Assembly (NCBI GenBank): GCA_024635655.1
Contig: JAGXIL010000046.1
Location: 1-61,662 of the forward strand
From: Gillisia sp.
Lineage (GTDB): Bacteria > Bacteroidota > Bacteroidia > Flavobacteriales > Flavobacteriaceae
Direction of reading: 5' to 3'
DNA: 61,662 nucleotides
Made by a program: the position numbers and the translations under genes
Part shown: positions 43,297 through 51,650 of the stretch, piece after piece
Position numbering within the stretch: position 1 is the stretch's first letter
Layout of the letters: every line of letters begins with the position of its first letter
Notes under the pieces: model-generated
Told to the model about the DNA's origin: nothing
Databases searched by the model: none
The model's input: only the letters and a program-made list of their open reading frames with translations

Positions 43297-44133
43297 ATGT
43301 TACGACTACTCGATATAGAACTTCACAAATTAAAGTACAGCAGATCGGCTAAGGTCCTGACTCTGACTTATTTTATTCTTATAACATTTATTGCACTTAT
43401 CGCCTCCATTGAATTTCCTATAGGACAAGTAAACTTTAGGGTTGCAGACCAAGGTATTTTTAATTTCCCGTTTATATGGCATTTCAACAGCTATATAGCA
43501 GCTACCTTAAAATTATTTCTTGCCATTGTTATTGTATCGATGATGTCTAATGAATACAGCAACAGGACCTTAAAACAGAATTTGATCGATGGCCTGAGCA
43601 AAAAGGAATTCGTGCTTTCAAAGTTTCTTACGGTTTTCTTATTTGCTTTTATATCAACTGTTTTTCTTTTTATTGTTTCCCTTATCCTTGGATATTCCTT
43701 TTCGGATTATACCGAAATTTCCATAGTATTTTCAGATATGGAGTACCTCGTAGCTTACTTCATCAAGCTTACCGGATTTTTCACTTTCTGTATGTTCCTC
43801 GGAATCCTGGTAAAAAGATCTGCATTTGCATTGGGTTTTCTGTTTATCTGGTGGATCTTTGAAAGTATTATTTACGGAGTGCTGAACTGGAGAATATTCA
43901 GGGATAGCGATATTGCTGAAAATGTAATGCAGTTCTTTCCGCTTGCATCTATGAGCAATCTTGTGGTAGAACCTTTTTCCCGTTTAAATTTCATTCAGGC
44001 GGCAGCTACTCAACTGGGTTCCGAATATGAAAAGGATTACGGCGTGCATTGGTACCAGTTGCTAATTGTCATCGTTTGGACTGCTATATTCATTTTCTTC
44101 TCCTTCAGCTTGTTAAAAAAGAGGGATCTTTAG
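43297..44133 (+). CDS. ABC-2 type transporter permease
   Basis: A 278-residue inner-membrane protein with six helices (residues about 20-38, 62-80, 105-128, 148-168, 178-196 and 250-272), the usual ABC-2 count. The cytoplasmic EYSNRTLKQNLIDGLSKKEFVLSK after helix 2 is the typical coupling segment of this family. With the ATPase it makes one exporter; the substrate is unknown. Stop is TAG. Confidence 0.88.
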   Translation: MLRLLDIELHKLKYSRSAKVLTLTYFILITFIALIASIEFPIGQVNFRVADQGIFNFPFIWHFNSYIAATLKLFLAIVIVSMMSNEYSNRTLKQNLIDGLSKKEFVLSKFLTVFLFAFISTVFLFIVSLILGYSFSDYTEISIVFSDMEYLVAYFIKLTGFFTFCMFLGILVKRSAFALGFLFIWWIFESIIYGVLNWRIFRDSDIAENVMQFFPLASMSNLVVEPFSRLNFIQAAATQLGSEYEKDYGVHWYQLLIVIVWTAIFIFFSFSLLKKRDL

Positions 44134-44244
44134 TAGTAGTAATCTTCCGGCAAGTGTAAATCCGGTAAAGAACAAATTAATGCGCTGCTTATACTTCCCT
44201 GTGTTTCGGAGTTTTTTCTCATCTCAAGTTTCACATTTTTAGAA

Positions 44245-44275
44245 TTGTGATAGGCAGGATTATTGCTTAATTTCG
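44245..44275 (+). promoter_or_regulatory. Candidate uvrB promoter
   Basis: TTG (44245-44247) and TAATTTCG (44268-44275) lie 20 bp apart and fit the Bacteroidota pattern with one mismatch in the -7 box. Transcription would start about 44282, some 16 bases before ATG 44298. No LexA box is apparent. Confidence 0.5.
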
Positions 44276-44297
44276 TGCTGCTAAGTAAAAGAGATAC

Positions 44298-46301
44298 ATG
44301 AAATTCAATTTAAGATCTGAATATAAACCCACCGGAGACCAGCCACAGGCAATTAAGCAACTGGTATCGGGAATTAATAAAAATGACCAGTACCAGACCC
44401 TTCTGGGTGTTACAGGCTCCGGAAAGACTTTTACCGTTGCCAATGTCATAGAAGATGTACAAAAGCCAACCCTGGTCCTGGCTCACAACAAAACCCTTGC
44501 TGCCCAGCTTTATGCTGAATTTAAATCCTTCTTTCCGGACAATGCAGTAGAGTATTTTGTGAGTTATTACGATTATTATCAACCGGAAGCTTTTATTCCT
44601 TCTTCCGGAACTTATATAGAGAAAGATCTTTCTATTAATGAGGAGATCGAAAAATTACGATTGAGCACCACCTCCTCCCTTTTGAGCGGAAGGCGGGATG
44701 TAATTGTGGTTGCCTCTGTTTCCTGTTTGTACGGTATTGGAAACCCTGTGGAATTCAAAAAGAACGTGGTTTCCATAGAAAAGGACATGCATATTTCCCG
44801 GACTAAACTATTGCACAAACTGGTACAGAGTTTATACTCCAGGACCGAAGCAGATTTTAACCGCGGAAATTTCAGAATAAAAGGAGATACCATTGATGTC
44901 TTTCCTAGTTATGCCGATATCGCTTTCCGGATCCACTTCTTTGGTGACGAGATTGAAGAGATAGAAGCTTTTGATCCGCTTAACAATAATGTGGTTGAAA
45001 AATACGAACGCCTGACCATTTATCCGGCAAACATGTTTGTGACCTCCCCTGATGTTTTACAGGGAGCAATAAGGGAGATCCAGGATGATCTTGTAAAGCA
45101 GGTAGATTATTTCCAGGATATTGGAAAACATCTTGAAGCCAAGCGACTGGATGAACGAACTAATTTTGACCTGGAAATGATTCGGGAACTGGGTTATTGT
45201 TCGGGTATTGAAAACTACTCCAGGTACCTCGATGGCCGTTTACCCGGCACCAGGCCTTTCTGCCTTCTGGATTATTTTCCGGATGATTATTTGATGGTGG
45301 TTGATGAAAGCCACGTGACCATTCCGCAGGTACATGCTATGTACGGGGGAGACCGGTCCCGGAAAGAAAATCTGGTAGATTACGGATTCCGTTTACCGGC
45401 AGCCATGGATAACCGTCCGTTGAAATTTGAGGAGTTTGAAGCCTTGCAAAATCAGGTGATCTATGTGAGTGCCACCCCTGCCGATTATGAATTACAGAAA
45501 ACCGAAGGAGTTTATATTGAGCAGGTAATACGTCCAACGGGCTTATTGGATCCTGTAATAGAGATCAGGCCAAGTTTGAACCAGATCGACGATTTGATCG
45601 AAGAGATCCATGTACGGGCAGATAAGGATCAGAGGGTACTGGTTACCACCCTTACCAAACGCATGGCAGAGGAATTGGATAAATATTTAAGGCGTATCAA
45701 TATCCGTTGCCGCTATATACATTCAGATGTGGATACCCTTGAGCGGGTGGAGATCATGAATGACCTTAGAAGGGGGATCTTTGATGTACTTATAGGAGTA
45801 AACCTTTTGCGGGAGGGACTGGATCTTCCGGAAGTTTCCCTTGTTGCAATTCTCGATGCTGATAAAGAAGGGTTTTTAAGAAGCAACCGCTCCCTCACAC
45901 AGACAATCGGTAGAGCTGCAAGGCATCTCGAGGGTCGGGCGATCATGTATGCAGATAAGATCACAGAAAGCATGCAAAAAACCATGGACCAGACGGAATA
46001 CCGCAGGGTAAAGCAAATAAACTATAACACAGAACATAACATTACTCCTACGGCCCTTGTAAAGGCTTTTAATGAAACCCTGGTTAAGAAAAAAGAAGAA
46101 GCTTATAAGATCGAAACGGCTCCCACTTTAAAAGCGGCTGAAAAAGAAACTGCATACTTTAGTAAGAATCAACTGGAAAAAAGGATCAGGGATAAACGCA
46201 AGGAAATGGAATCTGCAGCAAAAGACCTGGATTTTATGACCGCCGCCCGGCTGAGGGATGAGATCAAGATGCTTCAGGAAAAAACAAAAGCCCTTGCCTA
46301 G
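44298..46301 (+). CDS. uvrB: Excinuclease ABC subunit UvrB
   Basis: A 667-residue helicase-like subunit of nucleotide excision repair that receives damaged DNA from UvrA and loads UvrC. Walker A is GVTGSGKTFTVAN near residue 38; the beta-hairpin is YYDYYQPEAFIPSSGTYIEK near 91; the DESHVT box and RPTGLLDP follow; the helicase half has GRAARH. The C-terminal UVR domain that binds UvrC is present. Length and order are complete. Confidence 0.98.
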   Translation: MKFNLRSEYKPTGDQPQAIKQLVSGINKNDQYQTLLGVTGSGKTFTVANVIEDVQKPTLVLAHNKTLAAQLYAEFKSFFPDNAVEYFVSYYDYYQPEAFIPSSGTYIEKDLSINEEIEKLRLSTTSSLLSGRRDVIVVASVSCLYGIGNPVEFKKNVVSIEKDMHISRTKLLHKLVQSLYSRTEADFNRGNFRIKGDTIDVFPSYADIAFRIHFFGDEIEEIEAFDPLNNNVVEKYERLTIYPANMFVTSPDVLQGAIREIQDDLVKQVDYFQDIGKHLEAKRLDERTNFDLEMIRELGYCSGIENYSRYLDGRLPGTRPFCLLDYFPDDYLMVVDESHVTIPQVHAMYGGDRSRKENLVDYGFRLPAAMDNRPLKFEEFEALQNQVIYVSATPADYELQKTEGVYIEQVIRPTGLLDPVIEIRPSLNQIDDLIEEIHVRADKDQRVLVTTLTKRMAEELDKYLRRINIRCRYIHSDVDTLERVEIMNDLRRGIFDVLIGVNLLREGLDLPEVSLVAILDADKEGFLRSNRSLTQTIGRAARHLEGRAIMYADKITESMQKTMDQTEYRRVKQINYNTEHNITPTALVKAFNETLVKKKEEAYKIETAPTLKAAEKETAYFSKNQLEKRIRDKRKEMESAAKDLDFMTAARLRDEIKMLQEKTKALA

Positions 46302-46338
46302 GAGCAGGTACTTCAGAAGAAAAGTATAAAATTGGTTA

Positions 46339-46387
46339 ATTAATGTATAATACACTGAATTTCAGCAGAATAAAATTATACATTAAT
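46339..46387. repeat. 13-bp perfect inverted repeat after uvrB
   Basis: ATTAATGTATAAT (46339-46351) is the exact reverse complement of ATTATACATTAAT (46375-46387), separated by 23 bases that themselves contain CTGAA-T-TTCAG. No T-run follows, so it is not a classic terminator. It might be a cruciform or operator site; it might also mark the ends of a lost element. Confidence 0.5.
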
Positions 46388-46438
46388 GATCCAAATCTAC
46401 TTTAACTCGCATATGTGACGGTTTAAAAACCTGTTACA

Positions 46439-47659
46439 ATGAAGATTTTAAATTTACTTATTTTACTTATGCCAATGCTGGTTTTTTCCCAGGTAGGTAT
46501 AGGTACCGAGAGCCCTAAGGCCCAATTGGACATCATTTCTGATTCTCCTGATAATCCCACCGTCAAAGACGGGATACTTATTCCACGGGTAGACAAATTC
46601 CCTTCTTCCAACCCTACCTCCGATCAAAACGGCATGCTGCTGTTTCTCAACAAGGATGTTCAGGAGAAAAAATCAGGATTTTATTACTGGGATGATGAGA
46701 ATAAAAAGTGGGAAACTATAGGCGGCAGTGCCAATGGGGATTTTAACAAACCCGGAACTTCTACAAATCCCGGAAACATTGAGGACCCTGTGTTTAGGGA
46801 AGGTAATGTAGGTATAGGAACGCAGGAATTAACAGCGAAACTCCAAATAAAATTAAATACTGCCAATGACGCCGCCATAAAAAAAGGACTGGAGGTAGAT
46901 AATGATAATCCTACAACCGATAAACTTACCACATACGGGATCCTAAACACCAACAGAAGCGCTACCGACGGAACCAAATATGGGATTAAAAATAACGTGA
47001 GCGGATTAGGAACTGGCATTCACTATGGTTTTTTTAATGAAACTTTTCAAACCAGCACTAGTGATATCTTTGGGATCTTCAACAGAGTTGGCAAGACCTT
47101 TGGCTCCAACAGTGACAATTTTGGCATCTATTCCCAAATAGGAACCGCACAGGGAAGCGGAAACATTTTCGGAATTTATTCCTCTGCAATTGGAGATCAC
47201 AATGCCAATGTATTTGCCGGTTACTTTGCCGGAAGGCTGGGAATTGGCTTAACCCCACAGGAAGAATACATATTTCCGGCAGTGCGCGGAAAGGCAAATC
47301 AGCTATTAACCCTCACAAGTTCGGGAGCAATGCACTGGAGTTACAACAGTGCCCGGAATTATTCTACATCAGGTTCTGCAACAGCCAGTTTTAAAGTATC
47401 TGAAGAAGTTTACACCCTAAGAATAAACGATCAGGTTTCCAGTATTGCAATTCCTGCGGCAAAGGAGAATAAAGGCAGGATCATGTATCTCATTGCCTGG
47501 AAAGGAACCAAGGAAAAGCCATTTCAATTTACCAATAATGATGATATTTACGATGTGGTAAACGATACTTCCATAACCTCCATTAGTGGAAGAACGATCA
47601 TGAAACTGCAAAGTGCAGGCAACAGGTGGCTACTTCTGGAAATAAGAAAAGCGCCGTAA
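46439..47659 (+). CDS. Secreted repeat protein with GIGT motifs
   Basis: A 406-residue exported protein; signal peptide ends at about residue 18 (MLVFSQ). Directly after it comes VGIGTESPKAQLDI, and GNVGIGTQELTAKLQI recurs at about residue 122 and again a weaker copy GRLGIGLTPQEEY near residue 264. This motif family is very common in large surface proteins of Bacteroidota and in tail-fibre-like proteins. A glycine/asparagine-rich low-complexity linker lies at about 95-118. It probably forms a beta-solenoid stalk on the cell surface. Role unknown. Confidence 0.65.
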   Translation: MKILNLLILLMPMLVFSQVGIGTESPKAQLDIISDSPDNPTVKDGILIPRVDKFPSSNPTSDQNGMLLFLNKDVQEKKSGFYYWDDENKKWETIGGSANGDFNKPGTSTNPGNIEDPVFREGNVGIGTQELTAKLQIKLNTANDAAIKKGLEVDNDNPTTDKLTTYGILNTNRSATDGTKYGIKNNVSGLGTGIHYGFFNETFQTSTSDIFGIFNRVGKTFGSNSDNFGIYSQIGTAQGSGNIFGIYSSAIGDHNANVFAGYFAGRLGIGLTPQEEYIFPAVRGKANQLLTLTSSGAMHWSYNSARNYSTSGSATASFKVSEEVYTLRINDQVSSIAIPAAKENKGRIMYLIAWKGTKEKPFQFTNNDDIYDVVNDTSITSISGRTIMKLQSAGNRWLLLEIRKAP

Positions 47660-47669
47660 AACGGCGCTT
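47649..47669 (-). terminator. Intrinsic terminator of hsp20 overlapping the opposite stop codon
   Basis: AAGCGCCGT (47649-47657) and ACGGCGCTT (47661-47669) form a 9-bp GC-rich stem with a 3-base loop. On the minus strand it is followed by TTCTTATTT, suiting termination of hsp20, whose stop is at 47711. The stem includes the last codons and the TAA of the plus-strand secreted protein, so one DNA stretch serves two functions. Confidence 0.7.
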
Positions 47670-47710
47670 CCCTCAACTAACATTTAGCTAATTAAATAAA
47701 CCAACCAAGC

Positions 47711-48154
47711 TTATGAAATCTCGATCATTCGTTTAGGCTGTACTTTGGCTTCTTCCTTTTTTGGAAGGTTGATCACTAAAATTCCATTTTCATAAGAAGC
47801 TGAAATGTTCTCATAATTTACAGTTTCCGGTAAACTAAAAGCTCTTTTAAAGTTGCTGTAGCTAAATTCTTTTCTTGTAAACCTTCCTTGCCTTCCGCTG
47901 TTTCCCTCTTCTTTCTTTTCTTCAGAAGAAATTGTAAGGATCTCGTTATCCAGTTCAATATTAAAATCTTCCCTGGTCATACCCGGTGCGGCAACATCTA
48001 CCCTAAAACTATCTTCAGTCTCAAGAATATTTACCAGGGGTATGTTGGTTCCTAATCTGTTCATGTTGGTTGTTCCACCAAACCAATCAGTTTTAAGCAT
48101 ATCGTCTAAAACTGATGGCAGCCAGTTGGCCTCATTTCGTTTTACTGCGTTCAT
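47711..48154 (-). CDS. Small heat shock protein Hsp20/alpha-crystallin
   Basis: A 147-residue ATP-independent holdase chaperone. The start at ATG 48154 (MNAVKRNEANWLPS) is preferred; an upstream extension is lysine-rich and unlikely. The alpha-crystallin domain spans about 40-140, with DSFRVDVAAPGMTREDFNIE, FSYSNFKRAFSLPETVN and the C-terminal GILVINLPKKE, which holds the dimer groove and I-x-I/V-like anchor. The promoter lies in the 205-bp divergent region shared with the DUF2254 gene. Confidence 0.93.
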   Translation of the reverse strand: MNAVKRNEANWLPSVLDDMLKTDWFGGTTNMNRLGTNIPLVNILETEDSFRVDVAAPGMTREDFNIELDNEILTISSEEKKEEGNSGRQGRFTRKEFSYSNFKRAFSLPETVNYENISASYENGILVINLPKKEEAKVQPKRMIEIS

Positions 48155-48262
48155 CTCTATAATTTTTAAAAGTTTAATATTTCTTTTTTTTCTAGACAAT
48201 TAGCAAATTAAATTCCAATCCGAAATAAATGACAATATGGCAACAATAACAGATATTCAGCA

Positions 48263-48273
48263 GACATTATGTC
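48263..48273. promoter_or_regulatory. Short palindrome in the hsp20/DUF2254 divergent region
   Basis: GACAT-T-ATGTC is a perfect 5-bp palindrome about midway between two divergent genes, a natural position for an operator. It does not match the CIRCE heat-shock element, and nothing shows that a regulator binds it. Confidence 0.3.
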
Positions 48274-48359
48274 GTATATCATAAATTAATGTTTTAATAG
48301 ACCGCTTTTTTAATATGATCTAGAGGAAATATGTAAATTAGAAATTCACCCCGGCTTCT

Positions 48360-49667
48360 ATGAAAGAAATATACTATCGCGCTTTATCTTACCTTATTCA
48401 AATAAAGAGTAAAATTGCATTTTACCCTACTGCTTTCGCTTTGTTAGGGATCTTTAGTGCATTTTTAATGATGTACCTTGAAGAATTAGGGGTTAGTCAA
48501 TATTTATTGGATGAATTTCCTGTGGTAATGGTGGAGAACGGAGACACTGCGCTCACTGTTTTAAGTGCTCTCATCACAGGATTGATCTCGATGATGGTCT
48601 TTAGTTTTTCGATGGTGATGCTGCTGCTAAGCCAGGCTTCAAACAACTATTCGCCAAGGTTGCTACCGGGTTTGATCTCAGATAAAGTTCACCAGATCAT
48701 ACTTGGGATATATCTGGGTACAATCCTTTATCTCATCTTCGTTCTTTTTTCCATCCATCCTACAGAAGAGGATTATAACCTACCGGGATTTTCAGTTTTA
48801 ATAGGGATCATTGCCACTGTAGTATGTATATATGCCTTTATATACTTTATACACAATATTTCTCAAAGTATACAGATAAGTAATATCCTGGACAGGATCT
48901 ATTTTTCAGCTAAAACGGAACTTCTCCGGATTATTGATAATGAGAAAAAAGAGATCAAGCCCTTTCCTTCTTCTGATCATTGGTATGAGTACTATGCTGA
49001 AAGCAGCGGATACCTTCAGAATATGGCTCTGACCAATATCCTGGAGATTTGTGAGAAGGAGAAAACTTTGATCCATATCCTGCCGGTAAAAGGAATGTTT
49101 GTCTTGCAGGACCTTCCGTTGTTTAAATCCAGAAAAGAGCTGGATAAGGAAACGGTGAAAAATATTCTCTCCAATTTTAACTTTGGCCGGGGAGAACTCG
49201 TAGGTGAGAACTATGTACTTGCTTTTAAACAAATAACAGAGATCATTGTGAAAGCGATGTCACCGGGTATAAATGATCCCGGCACAGCAGTAAACGGAAT
49301 AGATTATTTGACCGAATTATTTTCCCTCCAGATGCAAAAAAAAGACACCTACGCCATGTCCAGAGATGAGAATGTTTTAGTGAAGATAAACACTATTGAT
49401 TTTGATGTGCTTATCTACAATGTCATGGCCTCTATTAGAACCTATTGCAAACACGATGTCATTTTGATCCACAAATTGATCCTGATGTTACATTACCTGA
49501 AAATATCACCTGTGTATGATCCTATTTCCTTTAAATGTATTGACAGGGAAGCTGTTTTACTTTTGCAGGATGCAAAGGACTCCTTATCCAACCCTGATGA
49601 TTTTAAAAATATCAAAGAGATTGCTGAGAAACTAAAGATCGACTCAGACACTAAATTTATTATATAA
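48360..49667 (+). CDS. DUF2254 family predicted membrane protein
   Basis: A 435-residue inner-membrane protein with four helices in the N-terminal 170 residues (about 18-38, 63-85, 108-128, 140-160) and a cytoplasmic C-terminal domain. The stretch SFSMVMLLLSQASNNYSPRLL in helix 2 and the loop after it, and ALSPGINDPGTA-like residues (here AMSPGINDPGTAVN at about 300), are the DUF2254 hallmarks. Function unknown. Confidence 0.88.
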   Translation: MKEIYYRALSYLIQIKSKIAFYPTAFALLGIFSAFLMMYLEELGVSQYLLDEFPVVMVENGDTALTVLSALITGLISMMVFSFSMVMLLLSQASNNYSPRLLPGLISDKVHQIILGIYLGTILYLIFVLFSIHPTEEDYNLPGFSVLIGIIATVVCIYAFIYFIHNISQSIQISNILDRIYFSAKTELLRIIDNEKKEIKPFPSSDHWYEYYAESSGYLQNMALTNILEICEKEKTLIHILPVKGMFVLQDLPLFKSRKELDKETVKNILSNFNFGRGELVGENYVLAFKQITEIIVKAMSPGINDPGTAVNGIDYLTELFSLQMQKKDTYAMSRDENVLVKINTIDFDVLIYNVMASIRTYCKHDVILIHKLILMLHYLKISPVYDPISFKCIDREAVLLLQDAKDSLSNPDDFKNIKEIAEKLKIDSDTKFII

Positions 49668-49741
49668 CAAATGATTTAAATGCGTTTCCCTGCTCCTTGG
49701 ATTGAAAATGAATTTGCAATAAGTGCGGGTAGGTAGGAAAT

Positions 49742-49772
49742 AAAAAAGCGAAACCTTTGTCCCGCTTTTTTT
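49742..49772. terminator. Bidirectional intrinsic terminator between convergent genes
   Basis: AAAAAAGCG (49742-49750) and CGCTTTTTT (49763-49771) flank a 12-base loop and are rich in A/T runs on both sides, so the stem works in both directions. It lies 75 bp after the DUF2254 stop and 41 bp before the DUF885 stop. Confidence 0.7.
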
Positions 49773-49812
49773 TAATATCAATATTTATTTGTTCTTGAAG
49801 CTACTTTAAAAT

Positions 49813-51645
49813 TTATTCACTCTTTTTAAAATTTGCCCATTCCTGCACCATCTCTTCCAGGACATTTAATGGAACCGCACCATTTAAAAGCACTACATCG
49901 TGGAATTCACGGATGTCAAAATCTTCCCCTAACGTGGCTTTAGCTTCTTCACGAAGCTCTACAATTTTATTCATTCCTATTTTATAGGCTGTTGCCTGTC
50001 CCGGCATAACTATATGCCTCTCAACCATTTTTATGCAGTCACTCTCTGCATTCGGAGTGTTTTGTTTGTAGTATTCAATTCCCTGCTCACGGGTCCATTT
50101 TTTATCGTGAATACCTGTATCTACAACTAATCTGCAGGAACGCCATAATTCCATGGCCAGCCTTCCAAAGTCGGAATAAGGATCCTCATAGAAACCTATT
50201 TCCTTAGGAACAAGTTCTGAATATAAACCCCAGCCTTCATTATAAGCTGTATAGGAACTTAATTTCCTAAACATGGGCATACTGTCCATCTCCTGAGAAA
50301 TTGCCCTTTGCATGTGGTGCCCCGGAATTCCTTCGTGGTAAGCCAAAGCTTCCATCTGGTAGGTGGGCATCGCATTCATATCATAAAGGTTTGCGTAGTA
50401 GATGCCCGGTCGCGAGCCGTCAATTGCCGGCGACTGATAAAATGCTTTTCCCGCACTCTTTTCCCGAAAAGGTTCAACTGCTTTTACTGTAATATCTGCT
50501 TCAGGAGTGGTCAAAAACAATTCGTCCAACCTGCCTTTCATAGTATTGATCAAACCAGTTGCTTCTTTAAGATATTGTTCTTTTCCTTCAGCATCTGTAG
50601 TGTAATAAAATTGCTTATCATTCCGCATGAATTCAAAGAAATCCTGTAGGGAACCTTCAAAACCAACCTCTTTCATTATTGCCTCCATTTCGCCATGGAT
50701 CCTTGCCACTTCGGCCAGGCCAATTTCATGGATCTCATTGGCATTAAGATCTGTGGTCGTGATCCGCTTTAACCTGAGATTGTAATATTTATCTCCCTTA
50801 GGAAACTTCCAGGCCCCATGATCTGCAGTAGCACGCTGTTGTTGATCTTCCAAAGTAAGGATCATTTTTTCATAGGCCGGTTGAACAGATCCTAACAGAG
50901 CCTGTTCTGCTTCGGCAATTAATTCCAGTTTTTGTTCCTCCGGAATTTCAAGCTTATCTACTTTTGATTTAAAATCCTCCATAATTGCACTGGATTCCTG
51001 GGAACTTGAAAAAGGTTTGCCTTTGATCACATTCCTGGTTGACTCTAATACTTTCTCAAAAACAAATTTTGGAGGTAAGATCCCATTTTGCTCCCTGATC
51101 TTCATTCCATTGATCACATCATCAAAAGCTTTAGGAACACCCTTCAGTCTTGCAATATAAGCTCTTGCATCACCAACAGAATCAATGCGGTGCATGTTGA
51201 TAAGAAAGGCCGGGATATTGGTATGATGACCAAACATTTGGTTTACCGGATAATTATAAAACCTGTACTCGTAATCGTCTATCTCATTTTCCAGCTCCTG
51301 CATGTACAATCTGTAACTCAGGCGGGTTTCCTTATCAAGTTGCTCTTCGTCAACATTATCTTTTAAATACTTCAGACGTTCCTTGGCTTTTTCAAGATCT
51401 TCTGAATACTTCGCTGTTGAAAAATCATCCCATTTATCATAGTCAGTCTTTCGGCCAAGCTGGGTTTGCAACATTGGAGAATCTTCCACGTCCTCTTCAA
51501 ATTCTGCATCAAAATAAGCATTCAAAGCTGCAGAAGCTTCAGCGATCTCCTGTTGTGAAAAATCCTCATTTTGTTTATCTGTTTTACAGGAAACGAGCCC
51601 TGCAAAAGCAAAAATGATCGTTACCAGTTTCCATTTTTTATTCAT
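49813..51645 (-). CDS. DUF885 family lipoprotein, likely zinc peptidase
   Basis: A 610-residue protein with a lipoprotein signal (lipobox VSC, Cys20). The DUF885 domain spans about 60-590 and contains AYHEGIPGHHMQRAI, an HExxxH-type zinc site, then a downstream Glu in YNEGWGLYSELVPKE. This resembles gluzincin carboxypeptidases; several family members act on dipeptides or peptides. It begins 5 bp after the CocE-type hydrolase stop, so both come from one transcript. Confidence 0.85.
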   Translation of the reverse strand: MNKKWKLVTIIFAFAGLVSCKTDKQNEDFSQQEIAEASAALNAYFDAEFEEDVEDSPMLQTQLGRKTDYDKWDDFSTAKYSEDLEKAKERLKYLKDNVDEEQLDKETRLSYRLYMQELENEIDDYEYRFYNYPVNQMFGHHTNIPAFLINMHRIDSVGDARAYIARLKGVPKAFDDVINGMKIREQNGILPPKFVFEKVLESTRNVIKGKPFSSSQESSAIMEDFKSKVDKLEIPEEQKLELIAEAEQALLGSVQPAYEKMILTLEDQQQRATADHGAWKFPKGDKYYNLRLKRITTTDLNANEIHEIGLAEVARIHGEMEAIMKEVGFEGSLQDFFEFMRNDKQFYYTTDAEGKEQYLKEATGLINTMKGRLDELFLTTPEADITVKAVEPFREKSAGKAFYQSPAIDGSRPGIYYANLYDMNAMPTYQMEALAYHEGIPGHHMQRAISQEMDSMPMFRKLSSYTAYNEGWGLYSELVPKEIGFYEDPYSDFGRLAMELWRSCRLVVDTGIHDKKWTREQGIEYYKQNTPNAESDCIKMVERHIVMPGQATAYKIGMNKIVELREEAKATLGEDFDIREFHDVVLLNGAVPLNVLEEMVQEWANFKKSE

Positions 51646-51650
51646 ATTTT

